Source: JBEKEX01 sp050013615 (lineage in GTDB: Bacteria; Chloroflexota; Anaerolineae; Anaerolineales; Anaerolineaceae). Taken from it: a stretch of 30,571 nucleotides of DNA. The notes under the pieces were generated by a model. It was not told the origin of the DNA, did not search any database, and worked only from the letters and a program-made list of their open reading frames with translations. A program made the translations under genes and the position numbers. This document shows, piece by piece, positions 7,371 to 14,126 of this stretch. The number at the start of each line of letters is the position of its first letter. The first letter of the stretch is position 1. The stretch lies in NCBI GenBank assembly GCA_050013615.1, contig JBEKEX010000009.1, positions 1 to 30,571 on the forward strand, read 5' to 3'.

Positions 7371-8099
7371 CTAAAACGCGTGCGAGAGGCGACTGTGGGC
7401 ATATTCATTCTCATACACACTTGCCAATTCATCGTAAGAAATGAAATGGACACGATCCTTTATGTCTCGATAAGCGCTTAATTCGACCTTATCTGCGTAT
7501 TCTCTTTTTCTGATCTCGCTGGCAACGATATACATCCCCACATAAAAATCTTGTAGTTCCACAAACTTGCTAAGCGAATTCTCGAACTGGGTAGAATGCT
7601 CCACTTCGCAAAGCCGGATTGGCATTTGCCGCTCATTGAACCATGACACATCCACCGTCGCAACTTTATGAACAAATCGATCGTAACCAAAAGCAGGTAA
7701 TTCATTCATGCTGCGAACATCGTTGAGCGGCCGGTTGACAAAAGTCTTGTTTCTATCTTGATTTGGAATAAATGTTTCGAAACCGCGTAAATTGCCTAAT
7801 TCAGCAAGGATACCCTGATAATAAGAATGTCCCCGTTCGAAATTCGTTTCTGAATCCTCTGCTTCTGCCCGGTATTCTGCCAACCCAAGCCTATGCTGAT
7901 AGGATTTCAGTGCCCAAAGCCCCGGCCTTACCTTGAAAATTTCAGGCCGTTGTTGCACAATACGCCGTATCGAAGCGAAGGGTGTTTTCGTTTTCCATTC
8001 ACAATCCTTGATTTTCATCACTTCCTGATACAACTCGGTCAATGTAGCTTGGCCCCCAAGCCGTTCCAAAGTAGCAATCACCGCTTCATACTGTTTCAT
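7371..8099 (-). CDS. Winged-helix (HARE-HTH-like) plus putative PD-(D/E)XK nuclease protein
   Basis: The first 70 of 242 residues (MKQYEAVIATLERLGGQATL...FKVRPGLWALK) look like the HARE-HTH winged helix often attached to restriction or DNA-modification enzymes. The C-terminal part has VATVDVSWF followed by IRLCEVEHSTQFENSLSKF, an Asp then Glu-x-Glu spacing reminiscent of a PD-(D/E)XK-type nuclease fold in which the usual Lys is replaced (E-V-E-H). This makes a DNA-reading protein with a possible nuclease domain plausible, but activity is not shown by the sequence. GAGG six bases before the ATG supports the start, and a TATAAT lies at 8123-8118 on the minus strand. The composition and position place it in the defence-rich island. 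An alternative is a regulator that only binds DNA. Confidence 0.6.
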   Translation of the reverse strand: MKQYEAVIATLERLGGQATLTELYQEVMKIKDCEWKTKTPFASIRRIVQQRPEIFKVRPGLWALKSYQHRLGLAEYRAEAEDSETNFERGHSYYQGILAELGNLRGFETFIPNQDRNKTFVNRPLNDVRSMNELPAFGYDRFVHKVATVDVSWFNERQMPIRLCEVEHSTQFENSLSKFVELQDFYVGMYIVASEIRKREYADKVELSAYRDIKDRVHFISYDELASVYENEYAHSRLSHAF

Positions 8100-8235
8100 T
8101 CCACACCTCGTATGCTCATTATAGCCATGAATTGTATAACAAGTTTATTGTGTTTTTTACAGCTTCTGCGGATTTGAACACGGCATTCCATGCTGCGGCT
8201 CGAACGCATGCTTGCCTGCTACTTCACTTTAGAAC

Positions 8236-8264
8236 TTGTCAAAATAGAATATTTGTTCTATAAT
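8236..8264 (+). promoter_or_regulatory. Near-consensus promoter with overlapping palindrome
   Basis: TTGTCA (8236-8241) and TATAAT (8259-8264) are exactly 17 bases apart. Transcription would start near 8271, just at the GGAGG ribosome site, giving a leader of only about 13 bases. The spacer holds GAATATTTGTTC (8247-8258), an imperfect palindrome one base away from the GAAC-N4-GTTC form of Gram-positive LexA boxes. A role in SOS control is an inference only. Confidence 0.6.
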
Positions 8265-8283
8265 ATCCTTGGGAGGATTGCCT

Positions 8284-8925
8284 ATGGATGATCAAGAGTT
8301 TTCTTCACCTGCATTGAGCGATGGATTTCTCGAGAACACCAGTAATGGGGCTGTTGAAAGTAAGAAATCGAGAAAAAGGAGGGGTCGCGTAGGCGTAGGC
8401 GAAGCCGAAGCCGGAGCATCCCGTTTCGATGGCTTGATTAAAAACCAAGGGGACGCCCGCGAGCCTCCTTGCGTCGAAAATGATTTGATCGAAAGCAAGG
8501 AGGCGAGCGTCCCCCCTCGTGAGGGCAAAGCCCGAAGGAGGGGTGGGCAACCTGGCAACACCAATGCCCTCAAGCATGGACTCTACGTCCACCACCGGGC
8601 CATCCGCAACACCACCCCCGTCGAAAAGGCCGCCCTCTATGACCTCACCGATCATATCCAACATATGAAGGATTATCTCGTGCACCTTTATGAGATCGGT
8701 ATGAAATCCACCGAACTTGAAGAGATCAACAACACCGCCCGTTCTCTTGCCGTCGGCTACATCGCCCTTGGTCGCCTCATCCACATCCATGACGCCAACT
8801 CCTCCATCTCCCTCCCCGATGACCTCCTCGGCGTTGATTTCAACGCTGATGATTATCGCCCGAATCTCTACCAGGATCCCAGCCTCGCCGAAATTGTCTC
8901 GAAGCTCAAGAAATTAATTCCATGA
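8284..8925 (+). CDS. GGQPGNTNALKHG-family protein of unknown function
   Basis: GGAGG seven bases upstream fixes the start at ATG 8284 (213 residues). The conserved part is ARRRGGQPGNTNALKHGLYV (about 83-102), a basic glycine-rich motif also seen near the N-terminus of small terminase-like phage proteins and of repeated chromosomal proteins in Anaerolineae, followed by helices up to the C-terminus (ELEEINNTARSLAVGYIALGRLI). The N-terminal section (about 30-86) is low in complexity and lies between two in-frame copies of AAGGAGGGGT that enclose large inverted repeats, suggesting an inserted palindromic element that is translated. The basic segments suggest nucleic acid binding. A phage origin is possible, but no other phage gene is nearby. 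The function is unknown. Confidence 0.65.
   Translation: MDDQEFSSPALSDGFLENTSNGAVESKKSRKRRGRVGVGEAEAGASRFDGLIKNQGDAREPPCVENDLIESKEASVPPREGKARRRGGQPGNTNALKHGLYVHHRAIRNTTPVEKAALYDLTDHIQHMKDYLVHLYEIGMKSTELEEINNTARSLAVGYIALGRLIHIHDANSSISLPDDLLGVDFNADDYRPNLYQDPSLAEIVSKLKKLIP
8376..8544. repeat. In-frame palindromic element inside a coding gene
   Basis: AAGGAGGGGT occurs at 8376-8385 and 8535-8544, 159 bases (53 codons) apart. Between them are GCCTCCTTGC (8463-8472) and its perfect complement GCAAGGAGGC (8495-8504), extended outward by GGGGACGC (8449-8456) and GCGTCCCC (8507-8514). A second hairpin, GGGC-AAA-GCCC nested in CCCCTC/GAGGGG, follows at 8511-8543. The reading frame of the host gene stays open throughout. 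Confidence 0.6.
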
Positions 8926-9044
8926 TTTTGATTCGTTTTTCGTTCCTGATTTAAAAAATTCGAAAACGAATAGATGGAAGGTTGCAGAATGAAAAGTCGG
9001 TTTCTTTGGCTCCGCAAATGAGAGCTTTTCGTGCAGAAGGTGTC

Positions 9045-9098
9045 AGCCCTGCCAAGGGCGCTGGCCCTGCAAAGGGTATTAACCCTGTTAAGGGTGGT
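9045..9098. repeat. Three tandem 18-bp hairpin repeats
   Basis: Units at 9045-9062, 9063-9080 and 9081-9098 each contain a small palindrome: GCCCT-GCCA-AGGGC, CCCT-GCAA-AGGG and ACCCT-GTTA-AGGGT. The outer base pair changes from G-C to A-T while pairing is kept, which hints at selection on structure. The array lies 10 bases beyond the ftsK stop codon on the minus strand and may shape the 3' end of that transcript. Confidence 0.75.
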
Positions 9099-9107
9099 GC
9101 TTCGTCT

Positions 9108-11477
9108 TCACTCTTCCTTCGGTGGCGCCCCCTGCCCGTAATCGAGCACCGGGCGCACCTGGGAGTTGGCCTGGGTGGGGCCGATGATCTCTTGTTCCTC
9201 CATGGCATCCACCAGGCGGGCGGCGCGCGTGTAGCCGATGCGCATGCGGCGCTGCAGCATGGAAATGGAGGCGCGTCCCTCACGGCGCACCAGGGCGATG
9301 GCTTCCTGCAGCAGCGGGTCTGCATTGGAGGGCGGCACGGCGGCGGCATCCCACAGCGGGGCTTGCACCAGCGGAACCCCGACCGGCAGCGAGGAATCGC
9401 TCTGCGGCTGGCCCGCCACGCGTCCGGCGGATTGGTTGATTGCCTGCAAGCGCCAAGCCTCTGTCAGGCGTTGGATCTCCTGATCGGAGACGAAGGTGCC
9501 TTGCAAGCGCACCGGGGCGGGCGCATCGGGCGCCTGGAAGAGCATGTCGCCGCGCCCCAGCAGGCGTTCGGCGCCGGGTTGGTCGAGGATGACGCGGCTG
9601 TCGGTGTTGGACGCCACGGCAAAGGCGATGCGGGCTGGGAAATTGGCCTTGATGAGCCCGGTGACCACGTCCACCGAGGGGCGCTGCGTGGCGATGACCA
9701 CGTGGATGCCGGTGGCACGCGCCAACTGCGCCAGGCGGGTGATGCAGCGCTCGGTCTCTTCGGGAGCCAGCAGCATCAGGTCGGCCAACTCATCGATCAC
9801 GATCACCAAATAAGGCAAATGCTCGCCCCCGCGGGCATTGTAATCCTTGATGTTGCGCGCCCCGGCCTGGGCGAACTTGTGATAGCGGCTGTCCATCTCG
9901 CGCAGGATCCATTGCAAAGCGCCCACCACGCGCTCGGTATCGACCACCACCGGCGCCAGCAGGTGCGGGATGCCGTTGTAGCCGGTGAGCTCCACGCGCT
10001 TGGGGTCCACCAGCACCAGGCGCAGATCGGCGGGGGTGTTGTTGAGCAGCAGGCACGACAAAATGGAGTTGACGCACACCGATTTGCCCGAGCCGGTGGT
10101 GCCGGCGATGAGCAAATGGGGCATGTCGGTGAGATCGGAAACGATGGGCTTGCCGGCCACATCCTTGCCGAGGGAGATCTTGAGCTTGGACTTGCCCTTG
10201 CGGAAGGCATCGCTCTCCATCACCTCGCGCAGGGCGACCAGGCTGATCTCGACGTTGGGCACTTCGATGCCCACGTAGCTGCGCCCGGGCACAGGGGCCT
10301 GGATGCGGATGCGCGGCGCGGCGAGGGCCAGCGCCAGGTCATCCACCAGGCGGGCGATGGCACTGACGCGCACACGCGTCTTGCCCTGGCGCGACTCCAC
10401 GAACTCCGGCTCCACGCCGAACTGGGTGATGGTGGGGCCGCGCTGGATCTCGACCACGTGGGCCGGTGCGCCGAACGAGCGCAGGGTGTCTTCGATGATC
10501 TTGGCCCGTTCCTGGTCGACGCCGGATTGGATGAAGGACGGCGAGGCGGGGTCGAGGATGGTCTCGATGGAAGGCAGCATCCATTCGGGGATGGATTGAG
10601 TCACCAGAGCAGCAGTCTGCAGCGCCACAACACTCTGCGCCCCGGATGCCGGGGCGACCAGCGAGGGAGCGGGCGGCAGGGCGTCATCGGGCAGGAAGGG
10701 CGCCGCGGCATTCACAGCCGCCGGTTGGGGTTTGGGAACGGCATGGTTGGCGACAAAAGGCTGGAAATCAGGTGGAAGTTCATGCGAGCCTTCATCTTCC
10801 TCGATCGGGATATGCCCGCCTCGAGCCGCAGATGTGCGGCGGGGTGCTTGCTTGATTTTACTGAATTGGCCGGCGACCACGCCTCGCAGCCAGGTAGCAA
10901 ATGGGGACAGCTTGCGGAACAGGTCGGGGATGGCAACATCCAGCAGCATGGCCAGGGCGATGACGAACCAGGCGATCAGCACCACCGCCGATCCCAGGCC
11001 GCCCAGGCCGGAGAGCATGGGCCGCCCCAGGAGCATGCCCAGCCACCCGCCGGAAAATTGTCCGCCGAGCATATAGACCAGCGTGAACAGGTTGAGCAGC
11101 AGCAGCAGCAGCCCGGCCAGGCGTTCGCCGGAATAATACGGCAGGCTCTCCACACGGCGCAGCACCATCCACAACCCCACCCCCACCAGGGCAATGGGCA
11201 GCAGGAAGGCGCCATATCCGGCCATATTGTTCAGGAATGACACGATGGGTGCCGTGAAGCTGCTTTGTTTGTTGGAGACCATGCTGATAAACGTAAGCAC
11301 GCCCAGCAGCACTATCACCACGCCGGCGATGTCCAGCTTGCGCTCAGCAGAAAGCGGCTTGAATTGAATGGCCTGCTTCGGGGCGCTCTTGGTCGATTTT
11401 GCCGACCGCGTCGGCTGCTTGCGCCGGGCAGTCGTCTTCTGGTATGAACGCTTTGTGGTGGTGAACGGATTAGCCAC
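9108..11477 (-). CDS. ftsK: DNA translocase FtsK/SpoIIIE
   Basis: The 789-residue protein starts at a GTG (11477) and has a basic N-terminus and about four membrane helices between residues 50 and 190, a Pro/Ala-rich linker and the motor domain. Visible motor motifs are Walker A GTTGSGKS (near 457-464) and Walker B LVIVIDELADLM (near 553-563), followed by IATQRPSVDVVTGLIKANFPARIAF. The last 75 residues form the gamma winged helix (EAIALVRREGRASISMLQRRMRIGYTRAARLVDAME). That domain reads KOPS-like polar sequences and activates XerCD during chromosome segregation at the division septum. It lies about 140 bases downstream of the anti-sigma gene on the same strand. The 3' end is partly duplicated at 7258-7319, and a hairpin array lies just beyond the stop. 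Confidence 0.95.
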   Translation of the reverse strand: MANPFTTTKRSYQKTTARRKQPTRSAKSTKSAPKQAIQFKPLSAERKLDIAGVVIVLLGVLTFISMVSNKQSSFTAPIVSFLNNMAGYGAFLLPIALVGVGLWMVLRRVESLPYYSGERLAGLLLLLLNLFTLVYMLGGQFSGGWLGMLLGRPMLSGLGGLGSAVVLIAWFVIALAMLLDVAIPDLFRKLSPFATWLRGVVAGQFSKIKQAPRRTSAARGGHIPIEEDEGSHELPPDFQPFVANHAVPKPQPAAVNAAAPFLPDDALPPAPSLVAPASGAQSVVALQTAALVTQSIPEWMLPSIETILDPASPSFIQSGVDQERAKIIEDTLRSFGAPAHVVEIQRGPTITQFGVEPEFVESRQGKTRVRVSAIARLVDDLALALAAPRIRIQAPVPGRSYVGIEVPNVEISLVALREVMESDAFRKGKSKLKISLGKDVAGKPIVSDLTDMPHLLIAGTTGSGKSVCVNSILSCLLLNNTPADLRLVLVDPKRVELTGYNGIPHLLAPVVVDTERVVGALQWILREMDSRYHKFAQAGARNIKDYNARGGEHLPYLVIVIDELADLMLLAPEETERCITRLAQLARATGIHVVIATQRPSVDVVTGLIKANFPARIAFAVASNTDSRVILDQPGAERLLGRGDMLFQAPDAPAPVRLQGTFVSDQEIQRLTEAWRLQAINQSAGRVAGQPQSDSSLPVGVPLVQAPLWDAAAVPPSNADPLLQEAIALVRREGRASISMLQRRMRIGYTRAARLVDAMEEQEIIGPTQANSQVRPVLDYGQGAPPKEE

Positions 11478-11618
11478 GTGAAAACCTATCTTGATCCCGA
11501 AAAGATGTTCTAATTATAGCACGTGAGCAAACAGGAACGCCGGGACCATCCTTTAGAGGAAAGGCGTGCAATAATGATGCCAAACTCTGTGGATTATAGG
11601 ATCGCGAAAAGGGGTGAA

Positions 11619-12506
11619 TCAGCGCTGGCGGCGGACGAGCCAGGCAGCCAAAGCCATGCCGACCGCCAACAAGGCCAGCGCCAATTCGAGGAGGCGCCGG
11701 ATGGGGAAAACCGTCGCAACGACCGACTCCGGTGCAGACGTTGGCGTGGGAGTGGGAGAAACGATGATCTTACCCTGCTGGCCGGCAGGCGGGACTCCCA
11801 GGATGGGACCGTTGGCCGCACCGTTGTTCTCACTTTGAGCACTGAAGGACGACACCGCAGTCGGCGCCGGGGTCTCTCCGTGGGCAGGTATTCCTGTTGG
11901 CGGCGCGGGTGGTGTCGCCACCAGCTGTGTCATGTCCGTGGAAACGCCCGCAGCTTCTGTGGGCCCGCCCGCAGCTTCTGTGGGCCCGGCCATGACGGAT
12001 TTGGCAGTCGAGGGACCACCACCATAGCCTCCCCCCAACGCCAACGGCGCGGCTGCAGCACTTCCACCGCCGCTGCCGGTATTGTTCCATTCGATGATCT
12101 GCGGGGCGGGTGTCTCCGTGACAGCCATCGCCGCCGAACGGACGGCAGCCAGCGGCGCATTGGCCACGCTGGCCGACTGGAAGAGTGTGCCCATGCTCAA
12201 GTCCAGCACCAGCAGCACCACCACGGCCAGCGTGGAAAGTGCCGAGGCGAATTGGAAGATGGGCAGCACCAACGGCGATTTCCTGGTCGCCACCATGGCC
12301 CGCGTGAGGATGAAATTGTGGGGTACTTTGTGCATGGGCACGCTACGCAGCACCTGACGGGTGCGGCGTAACGCCTCGAGCTCTCGGTGCAGGTCAGGGC
12401 GCTTTTGCAGCTCGCGCGTCATCTGACCCCGCTCGTGGGCCGGAAGCTGGCCATCGAGATAGGCGCAGAGCCGTTCGTAATCGCGTGATGAAATCCTGCC
12501 ACTCAT
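11619..12506 (-). CDS. Membrane anti-sigma factor with two membrane helices
   Basis: The gene overlaps the ECF sigma gene by four bases (ATGA), the usual arrangement for a sigma/anti-sigma pair with coupled translation. The first 75 residues (SRDYERLCAYLDGQLPAHERGQM...ELQKRPDLHRELEAL) resemble the helical anti-sigma domain of the zf-HC2/RsgI group, but the HxxxCxxC zinc motif is absent and only one Cys is present. A membrane helix follows at about 81-103, then some 160 residues rich in Ala, Pro, Thr and Gly, including a tandem GPTEAAG repeat, and a second hydrophobic helix near 268-290 ending in RRQR. The middle would lie outside the cytoplasm. It probably holds the sigma factor at the membrane until a signal releases it. 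Confidence 0.8.
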   Translation of the reverse strand: MSGRISSRDYERLCAYLDGQLPAHERGQMTRELQKRPDLHRELEALRRTRQVLRSVPMHKVPHNFILTRAMVATRKSPLVLPIFQFASALSTLAVVVLLVLDLSMGTLFQSASVANAPLAAVRSAAMAVTETPAPQIIEWNNTGSGGGSAAAAPLALGGGYGGGPSTAKSVMAGPTEAAGGPTEAAGVSTDMTQLVATPPAPPTGIPAHGETPAPTAVSSFSAQSENNGAANGPILGVPPAGQQGKIIVSPTPTPTSAPESVVATVFPIRRLLELALALLAVGMALAAWLVRRQR

Positions 12507-13117
12507 ACTTTTTCCTCATCATGCAGACGGAACTGCTCAGGCAAAAGTTCCCCAAACCGGCGCAGACAGTCGCGCAGTTTGAGCCGGGCGCGCGCCAGGC
12601 GGCTTTTGACCGTCCCCAGCGGCGTGCCTACGGCCTGCGAGACTTCGTCGTAATCCAGGCCCTCGAGGTCAACCATCACCACCACGGCACGGAAGTCTTC
12701 GGGCAGGTTCTTCAAGCAATGCTCGACGGCGTGCTCCAATTCGGCTTGTTCCAGCTTCAGCTGCGGATCGGGGGCGGCGCCATCGGCCATCCAGTGCGGC
12801 GACTCCACTTCCTCGTCACCGTCCTCGCCCAGCGGCTCGAGCGATTGGGTGGGATGGCGGTGGTGGCGGCGCAGCGCGTCGTAGCAAGTGTTGGTGACCA
12901 TGCGCAGCACCCAGGCGCGGAAGGAACCGCCGCGATAGCCGGAAAGGTTGCGATAGGCCGAGATGAACGCCGTTTGCGTGGCGTCGTCAGCCTCGTCCTC
13001 GTCGCCCAGCATGCGCAGCGCCAAATTGAACGCCACCTGCTGGTGTTCCAACACCAGGCGGTTAAAGGCGTCCAGATCGCCCTGACGTGCCGTTTGGATC
13101 AATGATTGTTCGTCCAT
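12503..13117 (-). CDS. ECF-type RNA polymerase sigma factor
   Basis: The 204-residue protein has sigma region 2 (DAFNRLVLEHQQVAFNLALRM, then EADDATQTAFISAYRNLSGYRGG and FRAWVLRMVTNTCYDALRR) and region 4 (HCLKNLPEDFRAVVVMVDLEGLDYDEVSQAVGTPLGTVKSRLARARLKLRD), typical of group 4 extracytoplasmic-function sigma factors. It directs RNA polymerase to stress or envelope genes after release from the anti-sigma factor encoded next to it. The ATG at 13117 has no Shine-Dalgarno site but lies only about 8 bases after the expected transcription start of the promoter at 13132-13161, so it may be translated from a nearly leaderless mRNA. The regulon is not visible here. Confidence 0.92.
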   Translation of the reverse strand: MDEQSLIQTARQGDLDAFNRLVLEHQQVAFNLALRMLGDEDEADDATQTAFISAYRNLSGYRGGSFRAWVLRMVTNTCYDALRRHHRHPTQSLEPLGEDGDEEVESPHWMADGAAPDPQLKLEQAELEHAVEHCLKNLPEDFRAVVVMVDLEGLDYDEVSQAVGTPLGTVKSRLARARLKLRDCLRRFGELLPEQFRLHDEEKV

Positions 13118-13131
13118 GATGTGATGGGTGA

Positions 13132-13161
13132 ATTATATACCACGGCTATGAGAATGGGCAA
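13132..13161 (-). promoter_or_regulatory. Promoter of the sigma/anti-sigma operon
   Basis: On the minus strand TTGCCC (13161-13156) and a perfect TATAAT (13137-13132) are 18 bases apart. The start codon is 15 bases beyond the -10 box, so the leader would be about 8 bases long. The promoter is housekeeping-like rather than an obvious ECF type. Confidence 0.5.
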
Positions 13162-13281
13162 CCAAATGCAAGTAATTGTCATCATGGCAGCAGATTTGTC
13201 ATCACCTGTCTCGTACCTGCCCCGTTCCTTGGGGGAGGCCTGCCTCGCAGTGGCTATTGCGGAGCAATTCTCAAAAGGTAC

Positions 13282-13310
13282 TTGATATTTATTTATGACC
13301 GTGTTAGAAT
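13282..13310 (+). promoter_or_regulatory. Promoter of the DeoR-led sugar operon
   Basis: TTGATA (13282-13287) and TAGAAT (13305-13310) are 17 bases apart. Transcription would begin near 13317, about 12 bases before the ATG at 13329, leaving no room for a normal ribosome site. Confidence 0.6.
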
Positions 13311-13312
13311 GT

Positions 13313-13336
13313 GCATAAATGAGCATATATGAGCAC
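13313..13336 (+). promoter_or_regulatory. Candidate DeoR-type operator (tandem 10-bp repeats)
   Basis: GCATAAATGA (13313-13322), GCATATATGA (13323-13332) and the start of a third unit (GCAC) repeat with a 10-base period, matching one helical turn, over the predicted transcription start and start codon. DeoR/GlpR repressors often bind short tandem repeats, so this is a good candidate for autorepression. Binding is inferred. Confidence 0.5.
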
Positions 13337-14126
13337 TAAACAAACAGATACAAACAATAACACGCAGTTCTTAAAAGACGAGCGGCATGCTCAAATCCGC
13401 CGGTTGGTGGAAGCGCACGGGCAAATGACCGTACCCGAATTGAGCAGCCAGTTCAACGTCAGCGAAGCGACCATCCGCCGCGACCTGGAAGAACTGGACG
13501 GCCACTGGCTGCGCCGCACGCATGGGGGCGCCGTCAGGCTGGAGCGGGCCGCCAAAGAGCCGCCCATCATGCAGCGCGTCAGCGAGCAGCAGGCCGAGAA
13601 AGTCCGCATCGGGCAGGCCGCGGCGCAGATGATCAAAGATGGCGAGACCATTTTCCTGGGCAGCGGCACCACCGTTTTGGAAATTGTGCACGCCATCCCG
13701 CAGGAGTTGCACCTTACGGTCATCACCAATTCGGTGGCGGTGGTCAATGAACTGGCCGGCCGGCCGCAGGTGGAACTGGTGGTCATCGGCGGCATGTTCC
13801 GCCCCAGCGAGCTTTCCATGGTCGGGCACATCGCCGAGCATGACATCCAGGAGTTCCGCGCCGACCGTGTGTTCATCGGCATCCGCGGCATCGACTGCAA
13901 GCACGGCTTCACCAATGATTTCCTGCCTGAGACCGTCACCGACCGTACCATCATGACCATCGCGCCGCAGGTTGTGGTCGTGGCCGACCACACGAAGTTC
14001 AGTCGGGTGAGCACGGTGTTCGTTGCCCCAGTCACGGCCGCCCATTGGATCATCACCGACGAGGGCACGTCGGCAGAGCAAATCGCCGAGATCAAAGAAT
14101 TAGGGGTGGAGGTCATCGTGGCATGA
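13329..14126 (+). CDS. DeoR/GlpR-family transcriptional repressor
   Basis: The 265-residue protein has the DeoR N-terminal helix-turn-helix (ERHAQIRRLVEAHGQMTVPELSSQFNVSEATIRRDLEEL...LRRTHGGA, about 17-71). It is followed by the DeoRC sugar-phosphate sensor, with GSGTTVLEI, TVITNSVAVVNEL, VIGGMF and VVVADHTKFSR as family landmarks. These repressors usually bind a phosphorylated intermediate of the pathway they control. The gene heads the sugar operon, overlaps the next gene by four bases (ATGA) and has candidate operator repeats over its own start, so it probably represses the whole operon and itself. No ribosome site is visible before the ATG. Confidence 0.9.
   Translation: MSTKQTDTNNNTQFLKDERHAQIRRLVEAHGQMTVPELSSQFNVSEATIRRDLEELDGHWLRRTHGGAVRLERAAKEPPIMQRVSEQQAEKVRIGQAAAQMIKDGETIFLGSGTTVLEIVHAIPQELHLTVITNSVAVVNELAGRPQVELVVIGGMFRPSELSMVGHIAEHDIQEFRADRVFIGIRGIDCKHGFTNDFLPETVTDRTIMTIAPQVVVVADHTKFSRVSTVFVAPVTAAHWIITDEGTSAEQIAEIKELGVEVIVA

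Noticed and set aside
2472..8099. A BREX or DISARM system built around the large methylase
   Set aside because: None of the partner genes of those systems (PglZ, BrxC-type ATPase, DrmA/B helicases) is present; the methylase carries its own nuclease domain and is best explained as type IIG.
8284..8925. A prophage small-terminase gene
   Set aside because: The GNTNALKHG motif is shared with such proteins, but no large terminase, portal, integrase or other phage gene is present, and the family is also common on chromosomes.
8982..11240. A 752-codon open frame on the plus strand opposite ftsK
   Set aside because: It is the antisense shadow of the high-GC ftsK gene; its product is His/Gly/Gln/Ala-rich with no recognisable domain, while the minus strand encodes all FtsK motifs.
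11523..12371. A 282-codon plus-strand open frame opposite the anti-sigma gene
   Set aside because: It is an Arg/His-rich shadow; the sigma/anti-sigma overlap supports the minus strand.
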